Shown here: in pieces, positions 1 to 5,453 of the stretch
How positions within the stretch are numbered: position 1 is the stretch's first letter
Layout: each line of letters starts with the position of its first letter
Notes under the pieces: model-generated
What the model was told of the DNA's origin: nothing
Databases searched by the model: none
Seen by the model: only the letters and a program-made list of their open reading frames with translations
Position numbers and translations under genes: made by a program
From: a bacterium
GTDB taxonomy: Bacteria; Verrucomicrobiota; Verrucomicrobiae; JAJYAR01
DNA length: 6,698 nucleotides
NCBI GenBank assembly: GCA_021779435.1
Contig: JAJYAR010000153.1
Location: forward strand, 1-6,698
Direction of reading: 5' to 3'

Positions 1-1
1 C

Positions 2-757
2 TCGGATGCTGACGGAACGGTGACGCAGGTCCGGTTCTTCGCCAACGGCAGCGTTGTCGGCACCCCGGCAGGCAGCGCCCCGTTCACCACCGCGTGGACG
101 CCGACCGCGGCCGGAACGTATTCGGTCGTCGCCGAGGCGACGGACAACACCGGCAACATCACGAATTCCCAGGCCATCACGCTTAACGTGATCGCAAATC
201 AGGCGCCCACGGTGGACCTGGTGCCCCTCGGCAGCTACGCGATTTCCGCAGGTTCGCCGGTGGTGCTCAATGCCACCGCGGCGGATGCCGACGGCACGGT
301 TGCACGCGTGCGTTTCCTCGTGAATGGCGTCGCAGTCGGGTCGCCCGTCACGGTTGCGCCGTACTCGACGACCTGGACGCCTTCCAGCGCCGGCACCTAC
401 ACGATCGTCGCAGAGGCGACGGACAACGTCGGCAATGTGACGAGCTCGACGGTGCGGACGGTCACGGTTTCCGGCAACATGGCACCGTCCGTGTCCCTGC
501 TGACGCCGACCAACGGCTCGACGATCCAGACTGGCGTGCAGGTGAATCTCGATGCAACGGCCGGTGACGTGGACGGAACGATCTCTCGGGTGCAGTTCTC
601 GGTGAACGGCACCACGGTTGCGGCAACGCTGACAAATGGTCGCTACCGCGCCCAGTGGACCCCGACTTCGGACGGCGTGTATCGCTTCACCGCGACAGCG
701 GTCGACAACGCGGGCGGGTCGACGACCTCGGGGATTTCAACCGTGCTCTCGGTCAAT
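2..757 (+). repeat. Tandem Ig-like domain repeats
   Basis: Three in-frame repeats inside the first gene, the first one truncated. The conserved Asp-Gly codons fall at 11, 290 and 572, giving spacings of 279 and 282 bp (93-94 residues), the size of one bacterial Ig domain. Each copy ends in a Thr-Asp-Asn or Val-Asp-Asn-x-Gly turn followed by a Thr/Ser-rich strand. Divergence between copies shows that this is not a recent duplication. Confidence 0.85.
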
Positions 758-2167
758 CCGAAGAGCGCCGGGGCGGACCGCGTGTATGCCGGCGCGATTG
801 GCGCGGACGACGGACGTTTCGCGCTCGTCGTGAGCGGCAAGACCGCCACCTTCATCGGCTACTCGAAGACCGGTGCGGTCGTGTACTATTTCCCGGGAAT
901 CAGCGTGGACGTCGCCGGCAGCCTCGCCGGAGCGAACGCCTCGGGCAGATTGAGCGGCAAGGCCTACGACGGCGGCGCGATGGTCACGCTTCCGGGATAC
1001 CCGCTCCTCATCGGTGCGGAGGTGGTCGCGAGCGGCGCGTCGCCCGTCCCGGCAGGACACTACTCCGGCAGTCTGGCTGGCGCCGCCGGATCCGAACTTC
1101 AGGCGATCGTCGGCGGCGACGGCTCGATCGTTGTGCTCGTGTCCAGCGGCACGAACCTCGATGCGGCGGGCGGCATGCTCGATTCCTCCGGTTCGGTCAC
1201 GCTCACCACGGCGGTCAAGAGCAGCAACCTCACGCTCAAGATCGATCCGGCGAATGCGTTCATGACCGGCTCGATCAGCGGCAGCATCTCGGGCTCGATT
1301 GCAGCGGCCCTGGCGAGCGGCGTCTCGTTCAGCGACGGCACGCTCCGCAATCTTTCGACGCGCGGCCGCGTCGGCACCGGTGACAATATTCTCATCGCCG
1401 GGTTCGTGGTCCGCGGCGACACCCCGAAGAATGTCCTGATCCGCGGCATCGGCCCCACGCTTTCCTCGTTCGGCATCGCATCGCCGGTCAGCGATCCGCA
1501 GATCCTGCTGCATCAGTTCATCGGTGACAAATGGACCCTCATCGCGACGAACAACAATTGGGACAACGCCAGCGCGATCCGGGATGCCGCGGTTGCGGTC
1601 GGCGCGTTCGCGCTGAGCCCGACCAGTCGCGACGCCGTCCTCCTGATGCGGCTCGACCCCGGCTCCTACTCGGTGCACGTCAGCTCGGTTGACGGAAGCA
1701 CGGGCGTGGGCCTCGTGGAATTGTACGACGTGGACAACGTCAGTCCGTTCTCCGCGCAGAAAGTCGTGAACGTGTCGACGCGCGGCATGGTCGGCTCCGA
1801 CCAGTCCCAGCTGATCGCCGGGTTTGTGGTCAGCGGCAGCATGCCAAAGAAGGTGCTGATCCGCGGCGTCGGCCCGACACTTGGCGGGCTCGGCGTCTCG
1901 GGTGCGCTGACCGATCCGATGCTTCGCTTGAGCAGGCTCGTCAACGGCGTGGACACGGTCATCCGCGAGAATGACAACTGGGAGCAGGGCAATGACGCCG
2001 CGCTGGTGGCCGACGCTGCCGCGAAGGTCGGCGCCTTTGCGCTGAACGCCGGCAGCAAGGATGCCGTCATCCTGTTGACGCTTCCTCCCGGTGGCTACAC
2101 GGCCCAGGTGACCGGTGCCAACGGCTCCACCGGTGCGGCCCTGATCGAAGTTTACGAAGTCCCGTGA
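2..2167 (+). CDS. Secreted Ig-repeat protein with duplicated C-terminal module (5' partial)
   Basis: The frame is open to the window edge. The GTG at 20 aligns with an internal Val of the later repeats (DGTV), so it is not the start; 721 codons are visible. In order (residue 1 at base 2): the end of one bacterial Ig-like domain and two complete ones (to about residue 252), each with D-x-DGT, V-F-x-NG, W-T-P and A-T/V-DN motifs of the Big_7 type; a Gly/Ser/Ala-rich, beta-type region (about 255-446) with no recognised catalytic motif; then two tandem modules of about 140 residues (about 452-591 and 592-721). The protein ends on the second module, with no C-terminal membrane helix, PEP-CTERM or LPxTG-type signal. 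The composition (almost no Cys, many Thr/Ser/Gly) fits an exported or surface protein; the signal peptide would lie upstream. Binding, adhesion or scaffolding is inferred from Ig repeats. An enzyme domain could lie in the missing N-terminal part. Confidence 0.9.
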   Translation, partial: SDADGTVTQVRFFANGSVVGTPAGSAPFTTAWTPTAAGTYSVVAEATDNTGNITNSQAITLNVIANQAPTVDLVPLGSYAISAGSPVVLNATAADADGTVARVRFLVNGVAVGSPVTVAPYSTTWTPSSAGTYTIVAEATDNVGNVTSSTVRTVTVSGNMAPSVSLLTPTNGSTIQTGVQVNLDATAGDVDGTISRVQFSVNGTTVAATLTNGRYRAQWTPTSDGVYRFTATAVDNAGGSTTSGISTVLSVNPKSAGADRVYAGAIGADDGRFALVVSGKTATFIGYSKTGAVVYYFPGISVDVAGSLAGANASGRLSGKAYDGGAMVTLPGYPLLIGAEVVASGASPVPAGHYSGSLAGAAGSELQAIVGGDGSIVVLVSSGTNLDAAGGMLDSSGSVTLTTAVKSSNLTLKIDPANAFMTGSISGSISGSIAAALASGVSFSDGTLRNLSTRGRVGTGDNILIAGFVVRGDTPKNVLIRGIGPTLSSFGIASPVSDPQILLHQFIGDKWTLIATNNNWDNASAIRDAAVAVGAFALSPTSRDAVLLMRLDPGSYSVHVSSVDGSTGVGLVELYDVDNVSPFSAQKVVNVSTRGMVGSDQSQLIAGFVVSGSMPKKVLIRGVGPTLGGLGVSGALTDPMLRLSRLVNGVDTVIRENDNWEQGNDAALVADAAAKVGAFALNAGSKDAVILLTLPPGGYTAQVTGANGSTGAALIEVYEVP
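1355..2164 (+). repeat. Two tandem ~140-residue C-terminal modules
   Basis: Copy 1 starts at 1355 and copy 2 at 1775, a 420-bp pitch; copy 2 ends at the stop codon. Both open with STRG-x-VG. They share LIAGFVV, VLIRG-(I/V)-GPTL, a DP pair, an Asn-rich N-x-NW turn, a DAA stretch, VGAFAL, S-(R/K)-DAV, a PG-x-Y turn, GSTG and an E-x-Y-(D/E)-V end. The alternating hydrophobic pattern suggests an all-beta fold. I associate this ending with C-termini of large secreted Opitutaceae proteins, from memory and not checked here. Its function is unknown to me; surface retention or export is a guess. Confidence 0.8.
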
Positions 2168-2171
2168 CGTC

Positions 2172-2195
2172 CCGGGTCTGCGGACCCCGGCTACA
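2172..2195 (+). repeat. REP-like palindrome, copy A
   Basis: A hairpin 4 bp after the stop codon of the Ig-repeat gene. The stem is GGGTC (2174-2178) with GACCC (2183-2187) around a TGCG loop, extended by CC/GG across one bulged C, and followed by the tail CTACA (2191-2195). It lacks a T run. It may stop or protect the upstream transcript, but it belongs to a dispersed family (copies B, C and D). Confidence 0.7.
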
Positions 2196-2215
2196 GCAAG
2201 GCACATGCGGTTCGG

Positions 2216-2243
2216 TGTAGCCGGCCTCCGCAGAGGCCGGGGC
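2216..2243 (-). repeat. REP-like palindrome, copy B (inverted)
   Basis: An 8-bp perfect stem: CCGGCCTC (2221-2228) pairs with GAGGCCGG (2233-2240), with loop CGCA. The loop is the reverse complement of the TGCG loop in A and C, and TGTAG leads the element instead of CTACA trailing it, so this copy is inverted. Its TGTAGCCGG (2216-2224) is the perfect inverse of CCGGCTACA in copy A (2187-2195), 20 bp away. The middle stem bases differ from A and C but still pair. Confidence 0.75.
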
Positions 2244-2273
2244 TTGGGGGATTCGGAGAGGCAAGGAGAGTAA

Positions 2274-2302
2274 TAGACCGGGGTCTGCGGACCCCGGCTA
2301 CA
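2274..2302 (+). repeat. REP-like palindrome, copy C
   Basis: An 8-bp perfect stem: CCGGGGTC (2278-2285) pairs with GACCCCGG (2290-2297), with loop TGCG, followed by CTACA (2298-2302). The left flank reads TAGA where a symmetrical element would have TAG, so one base appears inserted. Same orientation as copy A. Confidence 0.75.
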
Positions 2303-2485
2303 ACGAAGCAACGCCCCCCGCCTACCACCACGCAACGCCCCCGGCGGATCCATGCCCGATTTCGGGTTGCCGCGTGCCAGACGCCGCCTACCGTGCAAAT
2401 CCCGATGAAGAGCGCCTGCCCTGAGTCTGTCCGCAATGAGCACGCCCCCGGCGTGCCGGTTCAGCCGGCAGGCCCGACGGGCTCG

Positions 2486-3490
2486 ATGGATACGAAGGCG
2501 CACGCATTTGCCTCGGTTTTCTCGTTGCTCGGTCCCCAGATGGCGGAGCTCGACCGCTTCCTCGCCTCGCAACTCGACGCCTTCGAGCCGGAGATTCGGC
2601 CGATGGTCGAGTACTGCATCGACACCTCCGGAAAACGCATACGCCCCGCGCTGGTGTTTCTCGGTGGGTGGCAGGGACCGGGCAGGGTGACTCAGGACCT
2701 GGTCCGCGTCGCGGCGGTCGTGGAAATGGTGCACCTGGCAACGCTCGTTCACGACGACATCATGGACAACGCGGACGTCCGGCGTAACCGGCGGACGGCG
2801 AGCCGCGAGTTCGGACCGACGGCCGCGGTGCTTCTTGGTGACGCGCTTCTTGCGCACGCGGTGCACCTGACGACGCAGTTTCCCACGGCGGAGATTTGCG
2901 CCGCGGTGTCCGAATCGATGCGACGCGTGTGCGCCGGCGAGATCGTGCAGACGATCCGGCGTCGCTCGACGACGCTGACGCGCGACGAATATCACCGCAT
3001 CGTCGATCTCAAGACCGCCGAACTGTTTCGGCTGTCGTGCTACCTGGGTTCGAGGCTGGGAGGATTTCCGTCGGGGTTTGTCGAATCGGCGAACCGCTTT
3101 GGCCGGCACCTCGGGATCGCGTACCAGATTTACGACGACCTCGTGGACTTCTTCGGCACCGAGTCGCGGATTGGCAAGACCTTGGGCACCGACCTTGCCA
3201 GCGGGAAGGTGACGCTCCCGCTGTTCGTGCTCCTTGACCGGCTGCCCGCAGACGAGGCAGCGGCGCTGCGCGCCGAACTTTCGGGGCAGAAAGCGCCTCA
3301 GCTGGCGCTGCGTTTGAAACAAATGCAGGAGCTTGGCGTCTTCGAGGCCGTTGCGGCCGAAGTGGAAGCCGAAGTTTTGAAGGCGAAGGCCGCGCTCGAA
3401 TCGTGGCCCTCCGAGTCGCCGACGCCGTTGCTCCTGGCCCTCTGTTCGGTGCTCAGCTCCCAAGTGGCGGGTCTCAACCCAAACCGGTGA
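2486..3490 (+). CDS. Long-chain polyprenyl diphosphate synthase
   Basis: Trans-isoprenyl diphosphate synthase that extends an allylic diphosphate with isopentenyl diphosphate units; cytoplasmic and Mg-dependent. From ATG 2486 it is 334 residues, the usual family length. It shows GKRIRP (about 49-54), the first Asp-rich motif DDIMD (90-94) followed by Arg residues, KTAELF (176-181), the second motif DDLVD (217-221) and the trailing GTDLASGK. The fifth residue before the first motif is Ala, not aromatic, which fits the long-chain (heptaprenyl to solanesyl) class that makes quinone side chains; exact chain length cannot be read. The frame stays open to GTG 2393 (365 residues), with another ATG at 2405. 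I prefer 2486 because the extra residues are Pro/Gly-rich and match nothing in the family. No Shine-Dalgarno precedes any candidate. The sigma gene follows after 56 bp. Confidence 0.92.
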   Translation: MDTKAHAFASVFSLLGPQMAELDRFLASQLDAFEPEIRPMVEYCIDTSGKRIRPALVFLGGWQGPGRVTQDLVRVAAVVEMVHLATLVHDDIMDNADVRRNRRTASREFGPTAAVLLGDALLAHAVHLTTQFPTAEICAAVSESMRRVCAGEIVQTIRRRSTTLTRDEYHRIVDLKTAELFRLSCYLGSRLGGFPSGFVESANRFGRHLGIAYQIYDDLVDFFGTESRIGKTLGTDLASGKVTLPLFVLLDRLPADEAAALRAELSGQKAPQLALRLKQMQELGVFEAVAAEVEAEVLKAKAALESWPSESPTPLLLALCSVLSSQVAGLNPNR

Positions 3491-3497
3491 ATCGCAC

Positions 3498-3525
3498 CTG
3501 ACAAGCCGCGCGTTCTGGTTACGCT
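3498..3525 (+). promoter_or_regulatory. Possible promoter of the sigma gene
   Basis: CTGACA (3498-3503, five of six matches to the -35 consensus), a 16-bp spacer and TACGCT (3520-3525, a weak -10). This would give a leader of about 15 nt before the ATG at 3547. It is the best match in the 56-bp gap, but such matches arise by chance. Read-through from the prenyl synthase is equally possible. Confidence 0.2.
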
Positions 3526-3546
3526 GCTTTCACTTCCCTCAACCCC

Positions 3547-4182
3547 ATGGATGCGACCAAAGTTCTCGGCAAGGCGCTCGTCGCCTCGCCCGAGCGCCGT
3601 CAGGAAGCGGATGCCGATCTGGAGATCGTGCGTCGCGTCCAGGCTGGCGACGTCGCTGCGTTCGACAACCTGATCCGGAAATATCGCGAGCGGCTCTACG
3701 GGGTGGTTTACAATCTGACCTCGAACCGGGAAGACGCCGCGGACCTGACGCAGGACGCCTTCATCAAGGCGTTCCAGTCGATCCAGCGTTTCAGTGGGCA
3801 GTCCTCGTTCTTCACGTGGCTGTACCGGATCGCCGTGAATTCGACGATCAGCCATCTCCGAAAGAACCGGCTGCGGGCGTTTTTCAGCCTGGAAACCGTG
3901 GATTCCGAAGCGCCGGTGGCCAAAGAAGTCGTTGATGCGCTGACCGATAAGACGGGAGTCGAACGCGAAAGTTATGTGCGCGAGCTCCAGGAAAAATTGA
4001 ACGATGCGATGCAGAAACTGTCTATCAAGCATCGTACCGTGGTCACTCTTTTCGAAATAGACGGCCTAAGCCACCAGGAGATTGCTGACGTGATGGACTG
4101 CTCGGTTGGCACGGTGCGTTCCCGTCTTCACTACGCCAAGCAGCTGCTTCAGGCGGAACTTCAGCCGTATTTGCGCCGATGA
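3547..4182 (+). CDS. ECF-type RNA polymerase sigma factor
   Basis: A 211-residue sigma-70 family factor with regions 2 and 4 only, the ECF (group 4) layout, which directs core RNA polymerase to a dedicated promoter set. Region 2 covers about residues 36-107, with the core-binding and -10-reading stretch around DAADLTQDAFIKAF (63-76) and FFTWLYRIAVN (88-98). A variable linker with many acidic residues follows (about 115-145). Region 4 is about 147-206, with a helix-turn-helix at about 173-195 (GLSHQEIADVMDCSVGTVRS) for -35 recognition. The N-terminus has about 30 residues before region 2. It looks RpoE/SigW-like. The ATG at 3547 is preceded by pyrimidines, not a Shine-Dalgarno. The stop overlaps the next start (ATGA), so both are probably translated together and the neighbour is the likely anti-sigma factor. 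The target regulon is unknown. Confidence 0.95.
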   Translation: MDATKVLGKALVASPERRQEADADLEIVRRVQAGDVAAFDNLIRKYRERLYGVVYNLTSNREDAADLTQDAFIKAFQSIQRFSGQSSFFTWLYRIAVNSTISHLRKNRLRAFFSLETVDSEAPVAKEVVDALTDKTGVERESYVRELQEKLNDAMQKLSIKHRTVVTLFEIDGLSHQEIADVMDCSVGTVRSRLHYAKQLLQAELQPYLRR

Positions 4183-4952
4183 TGAACGAAGAGAGCAAAC
4201 GTTCCGTGACGATCGAAGACCTTCTGCGGCTCAAGCGTGCAGAGCGGCCAACGGCGGAATCCTGGGAGGCCTTCGACCGGGAACTCCGCGCGAAACAGCT
4301 GGCGGCCATCGTTGAGAAACGCCCGTGGTGGCGGCGGCTGCCGCAGCGGCTCGGCGGTCTGGCAAGGCTTCATCTTCCGATTGGTGCGACCGCCGTGCTG
4401 GCGATCACCCTGATTTCGATTCGCGATTACCAGCCGGTTTCATCCACGCAGAACGCCGGCTCGACGGATGTCATTTTGCCGGGCGCACCGGTTGCGTCGC
4501 AAACTCCTGGCGACGTGGTGCAGCCTGCGGTTGAGGTGGCGCCGGCTCCGGTGGTGCTGAGTTCCGAGGCGACATCGCCCGGGCAGCTCGCGCGCATGGT
4601 TCCGCTCCTGACGACGGGCGACGGCGCGATGGAGGCGGCAGAGCGGCCGTCCGCACGGTCGATCGCCGAAAATCGCGCGGTGGCTGAAGCGATGTTTGGA
4701 ACACCTTCCTCGAGTTTTGAATCGCGGGCGCTGCCGGCCTCGGCGGCGACGCGCGACCCGCTTGCGCAGATGCCCAATCCGGCGGAAACGCGGCGCAGCC
4801 GCTTCGCGGTGGCGTTCGCCGCCGCGGCAGCGACCGCAAACGCGCAGACCGCCAGCGCGGCGCGCACCGCCCGCAGGATCTCGGACGAGGAGCTGTACGA
4901 CTCCGTTCGCCGCTTCGGCGCCAGCGGAAACACGGTCTCGTTCAAGTTCTGA
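4179..4952 (+). CDS. Putative single-pass membrane anti-sigma factor, cysteine-free
   Basis: 257 residues, starting in the ATGA overlap with the sigma gene; a second ATG directly follows (4182). The N-terminal 60 residues are charged and helical (TIEDLLRLKRAERPTAESW, then FDRELRAKQL), ending in a basic-aromatic stretch KRPWWRRLPQR. One membrane helix lies at about 62-81. By the positive-inside rule the N-terminus is cytoplasmic and the rest periplasmic: a Pro/Ala/Val/Ser-rich linker (about 85-150), an Ala-rich low-complexity stretch (about 208-230) and a short charged C-terminus (ISDEELYDSVRRFG). There is no Cys, so it is not a zinc anti-sigma factor (no H-x3-C-x2-C), and I see no RskA or RseA signature. 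The anti-sigma role is inferred from position, topology and coupling. It could instead be a sensor or an unrelated membrane protein. Stop at 4950-4952. Confidence 0.8.
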   Translation: MMNEESKRSVTIEDLLRLKRAERPTAESWEAFDRELRAKQLAAIVEKRPWWRRLPQRLGGLARLHLPIGATAVLAITLISIRDYQPVSSTQNAGSTDVILPGAPVASQTPGDVVQPAVEVAPAPVVLSSEATSPGQLARMVPLLTTGDGAMEAAERPSARSIAENRAVAEAMFGTPSSSFESRALPASAATRDPLAQMPNPAETRRSRFAVAFAAAAATANAQTASAARTARRISDEELYDSVRRFGASGNTVSFKF

Positions 4953-4967
4953 GCTGGGGCGGTCGTC

Positions 4968-4994
4968 TGCCTTCTCTGTTTTGGACAGAAGGCA
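4968..4994 (+). terminator. Possible terminator hairpin after the anti-sigma gene
   Basis: TGCCTTCT (4968-4975) pairs perfectly with AGAAGGCA (4987-4994) around an 11-nt loop, 15 bp past the stop codon. An alternative inner stem (TCTGT with ACAGA) competes. No T run follows on the + strand, so it is not a classic intrinsic terminator. Its right arm is also the first unit of a decamer array, so it may be only part of a repeat. Confidence 0.35.
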
Positions 4995-5014
4995 ACGAAG
5001 GGAAGGAAGGTTCG
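4985..5014. repeat. Decamer array, purine-rich
   Basis: Three consecutive 10-nt units, acagaaggca, acgaagggaa and ggaaggttcg, share a GAAGG-type core in the same phase. On the other strand they read as CCTTC-rich units. This resembles a class of intergenic repeat that I recall from many environmental bacteria; I know no established function. Confidence 0.55.
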
Positions 5015-5067
5015 GAGGAGTGAACCGCGGAAGTTCGTGCGCAGCGGGCACGGTCCCTATGGTTTAT

Positions 5068-5093
5068 CGTAGCCGGGGTCGCTGACCCCGGGG
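5068..5093. repeat. REP-like palindrome, copy D
   Basis: CCGGGGTC (5073-5080) pairs perfectly with GACCCCGG (5084-5091), with a 3-nt GCT loop, and CGTAG leads it. The stem is identical to copy C, about 2.8 kb away, while the loop differs (GCT against TGCG). The trailing CTAC is missing. The leading GTAG matches the orientation of copy B. Confidence 0.7.
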
Positions 5094-5112
5094 TTATGCG
5101 GCCTGATGAGAG

Positions 5113-5191
5113 AACCGCGAAGGCCGCCAATAGGCGCGAAGGCATCGTCGACCGCATCATCTTCGCGGACCTTCGCGACCTTCGCCGTTGT
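5113..5191. repeat. Inverted pair of ~31-nt element, first
   Basis: The left arm at 5113-5143 begins AACCGCGAAGG and ends GGCGCGAAGGC. The right arm at about 5160-5191 has the same type of unit on the opposite strand, visible as CTTCGCG at 5161 and 5171 and CTTCGCC at 5180, spaced 9-10 bp. The two arms face each other across about 16 bp. The match is imperfect, so this is an aged or degenerate inverted repeat. Confidence 0.6.
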
Positions 5192-5276
5192 TCCTCCCTG
5201 CCTGTGCTGCTCCGCGGCGGGCCCAGCGGTCCCGCCCTACCACAAGCCCTGGAATCCCGTTCCACCCAACCCTGTG

Positions 5277-5353
5277 AACCACGAAGGAGGCGAACCGACG
5301 CGAAAGTCCGAGACTGCCACACGTCTTCGCGCTCATAGGCGTCCTTGGCGGTT
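5277..5353. repeat. Inverted pair of ~31-nt element, second
   Basis: The left arm at 5277-5308 begins AACCACGAAGG. The right arm at 5323-5353 is inverted: its reverse complement begins AACCGCCAAGGACGCC. That reverse complement matches the left arm of the first pair (5113-5143) at 25 of 31 positions by hand alignment, and the left arm here matches it at 22 of 30. The arms are 14 bp apart. Confidence 0.6.
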
Positions 5354-5370
5354 ACCGTGCCTTGGTCCGG

Positions 5371-5400
5371 ATCTGTGTCCATCTGAGTTCATCTGTGGTG
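5371..5400. repeat. Decamer array, ATCTGTG type
   Basis: Three exactly phased 10-nt units: atctgtgtcc, atctgagttc and atctgtggtg, each beginning ATCTG. On the other strand this reads as repeats of the ACAGATGAAC type, which I recall as common in intergenic DNA of environmental bacteria. It ends about 30-55 bp before the candidate fumC start codons. Confidence 0.7.
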
Positions 5401-5453
5401 AACCGTTTGCGTGACGCTTTTTGCATTCGCGGATGTCGCAGCTACCGTCCCGG

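Larger units (their letters stand above)
2168..2485. other. Intergenic region with palindromes
   Basis: Noncoding gap between the Ig-repeat gene and the prenyl synthase (the gap shrinks to 225 bp if the GTG at 2393 is the start). The first 135 bp carry three related GC-rich palindromes, listed separately. Bases 2308-2318 and 2332-2342 are an identical 11-bp direct repeat (gcaacgccccc) with a 24-bp pitch. A possible weak promoter sits at 2367-2394 (TTGCCG, 16-bp spacer, TACCGT). I see no RNA gene or T-tract terminator. Confidence 0.7.
4953..5453. other. Repeat-dense intergenic region
   Basis: About 500 bp with no credible gene; the short open frames here lie over repeats and resemble no protein. 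In order it holds a hairpin (4968-4994) overlapping a decamer array (4985-5014), a REP-like palindrome (5068-5093), two inverted pairs of a roughly 31-nt element (5113-5191 and 5277-5353), and a three-unit decamer array (5371-5400). Bases 5192-5276 and 5409-5432 show nothing I recognise. The fumC promoter must lie in or right next to the last repeats. Confidence 0.8.

Noticed and set aside
20..22. GTG as the start of the Ig-repeat protein
   Set aside because: The frame is open upstream, and bases 5-22 encode DADGTV, the same motif as in the second Ig repeat. The GTG is an internal Val.
2172..2302. The palindromes as intrinsic terminators
   Set aside because: None is followed by a T run, three occur within 130 bp, and the same stem recurs at 5068. 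A dispersed repeat explains them better, though copy A could still affect the transcript end.
737..3463. A 908-codon open frame on the - strand
   Set aside because: It lies antisense to the Ig-repeat gene, the intergenic palindromes and the prenyl synthase. Its product is Arg/His/Gly-rich with no recognisable domain, as expected from the complement of GC-rich codons with few stops. The + strand genes have clear family motifs.
4179..4952. Zinc-binding (ZAS) anti-sigma factor
   Set aside because: The protein contains no cysteine at all, so the H-x3-C-x2-C motif is absent.
4985..5400. A CRISPR array
   Set aside because: The units are only about 10 bp or are imperfect 31-nt blocks in alternating orientation. 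There are no regular unique spacers and no cas genes.
5096..5414. Small + strand open frames in the gap before fumC (80 and 102 codons)
   Set aside because: They run through the palindrome and repeat blocks, their products are low-complexity and Arg/Pro-rich, and neither resembles a known protein.
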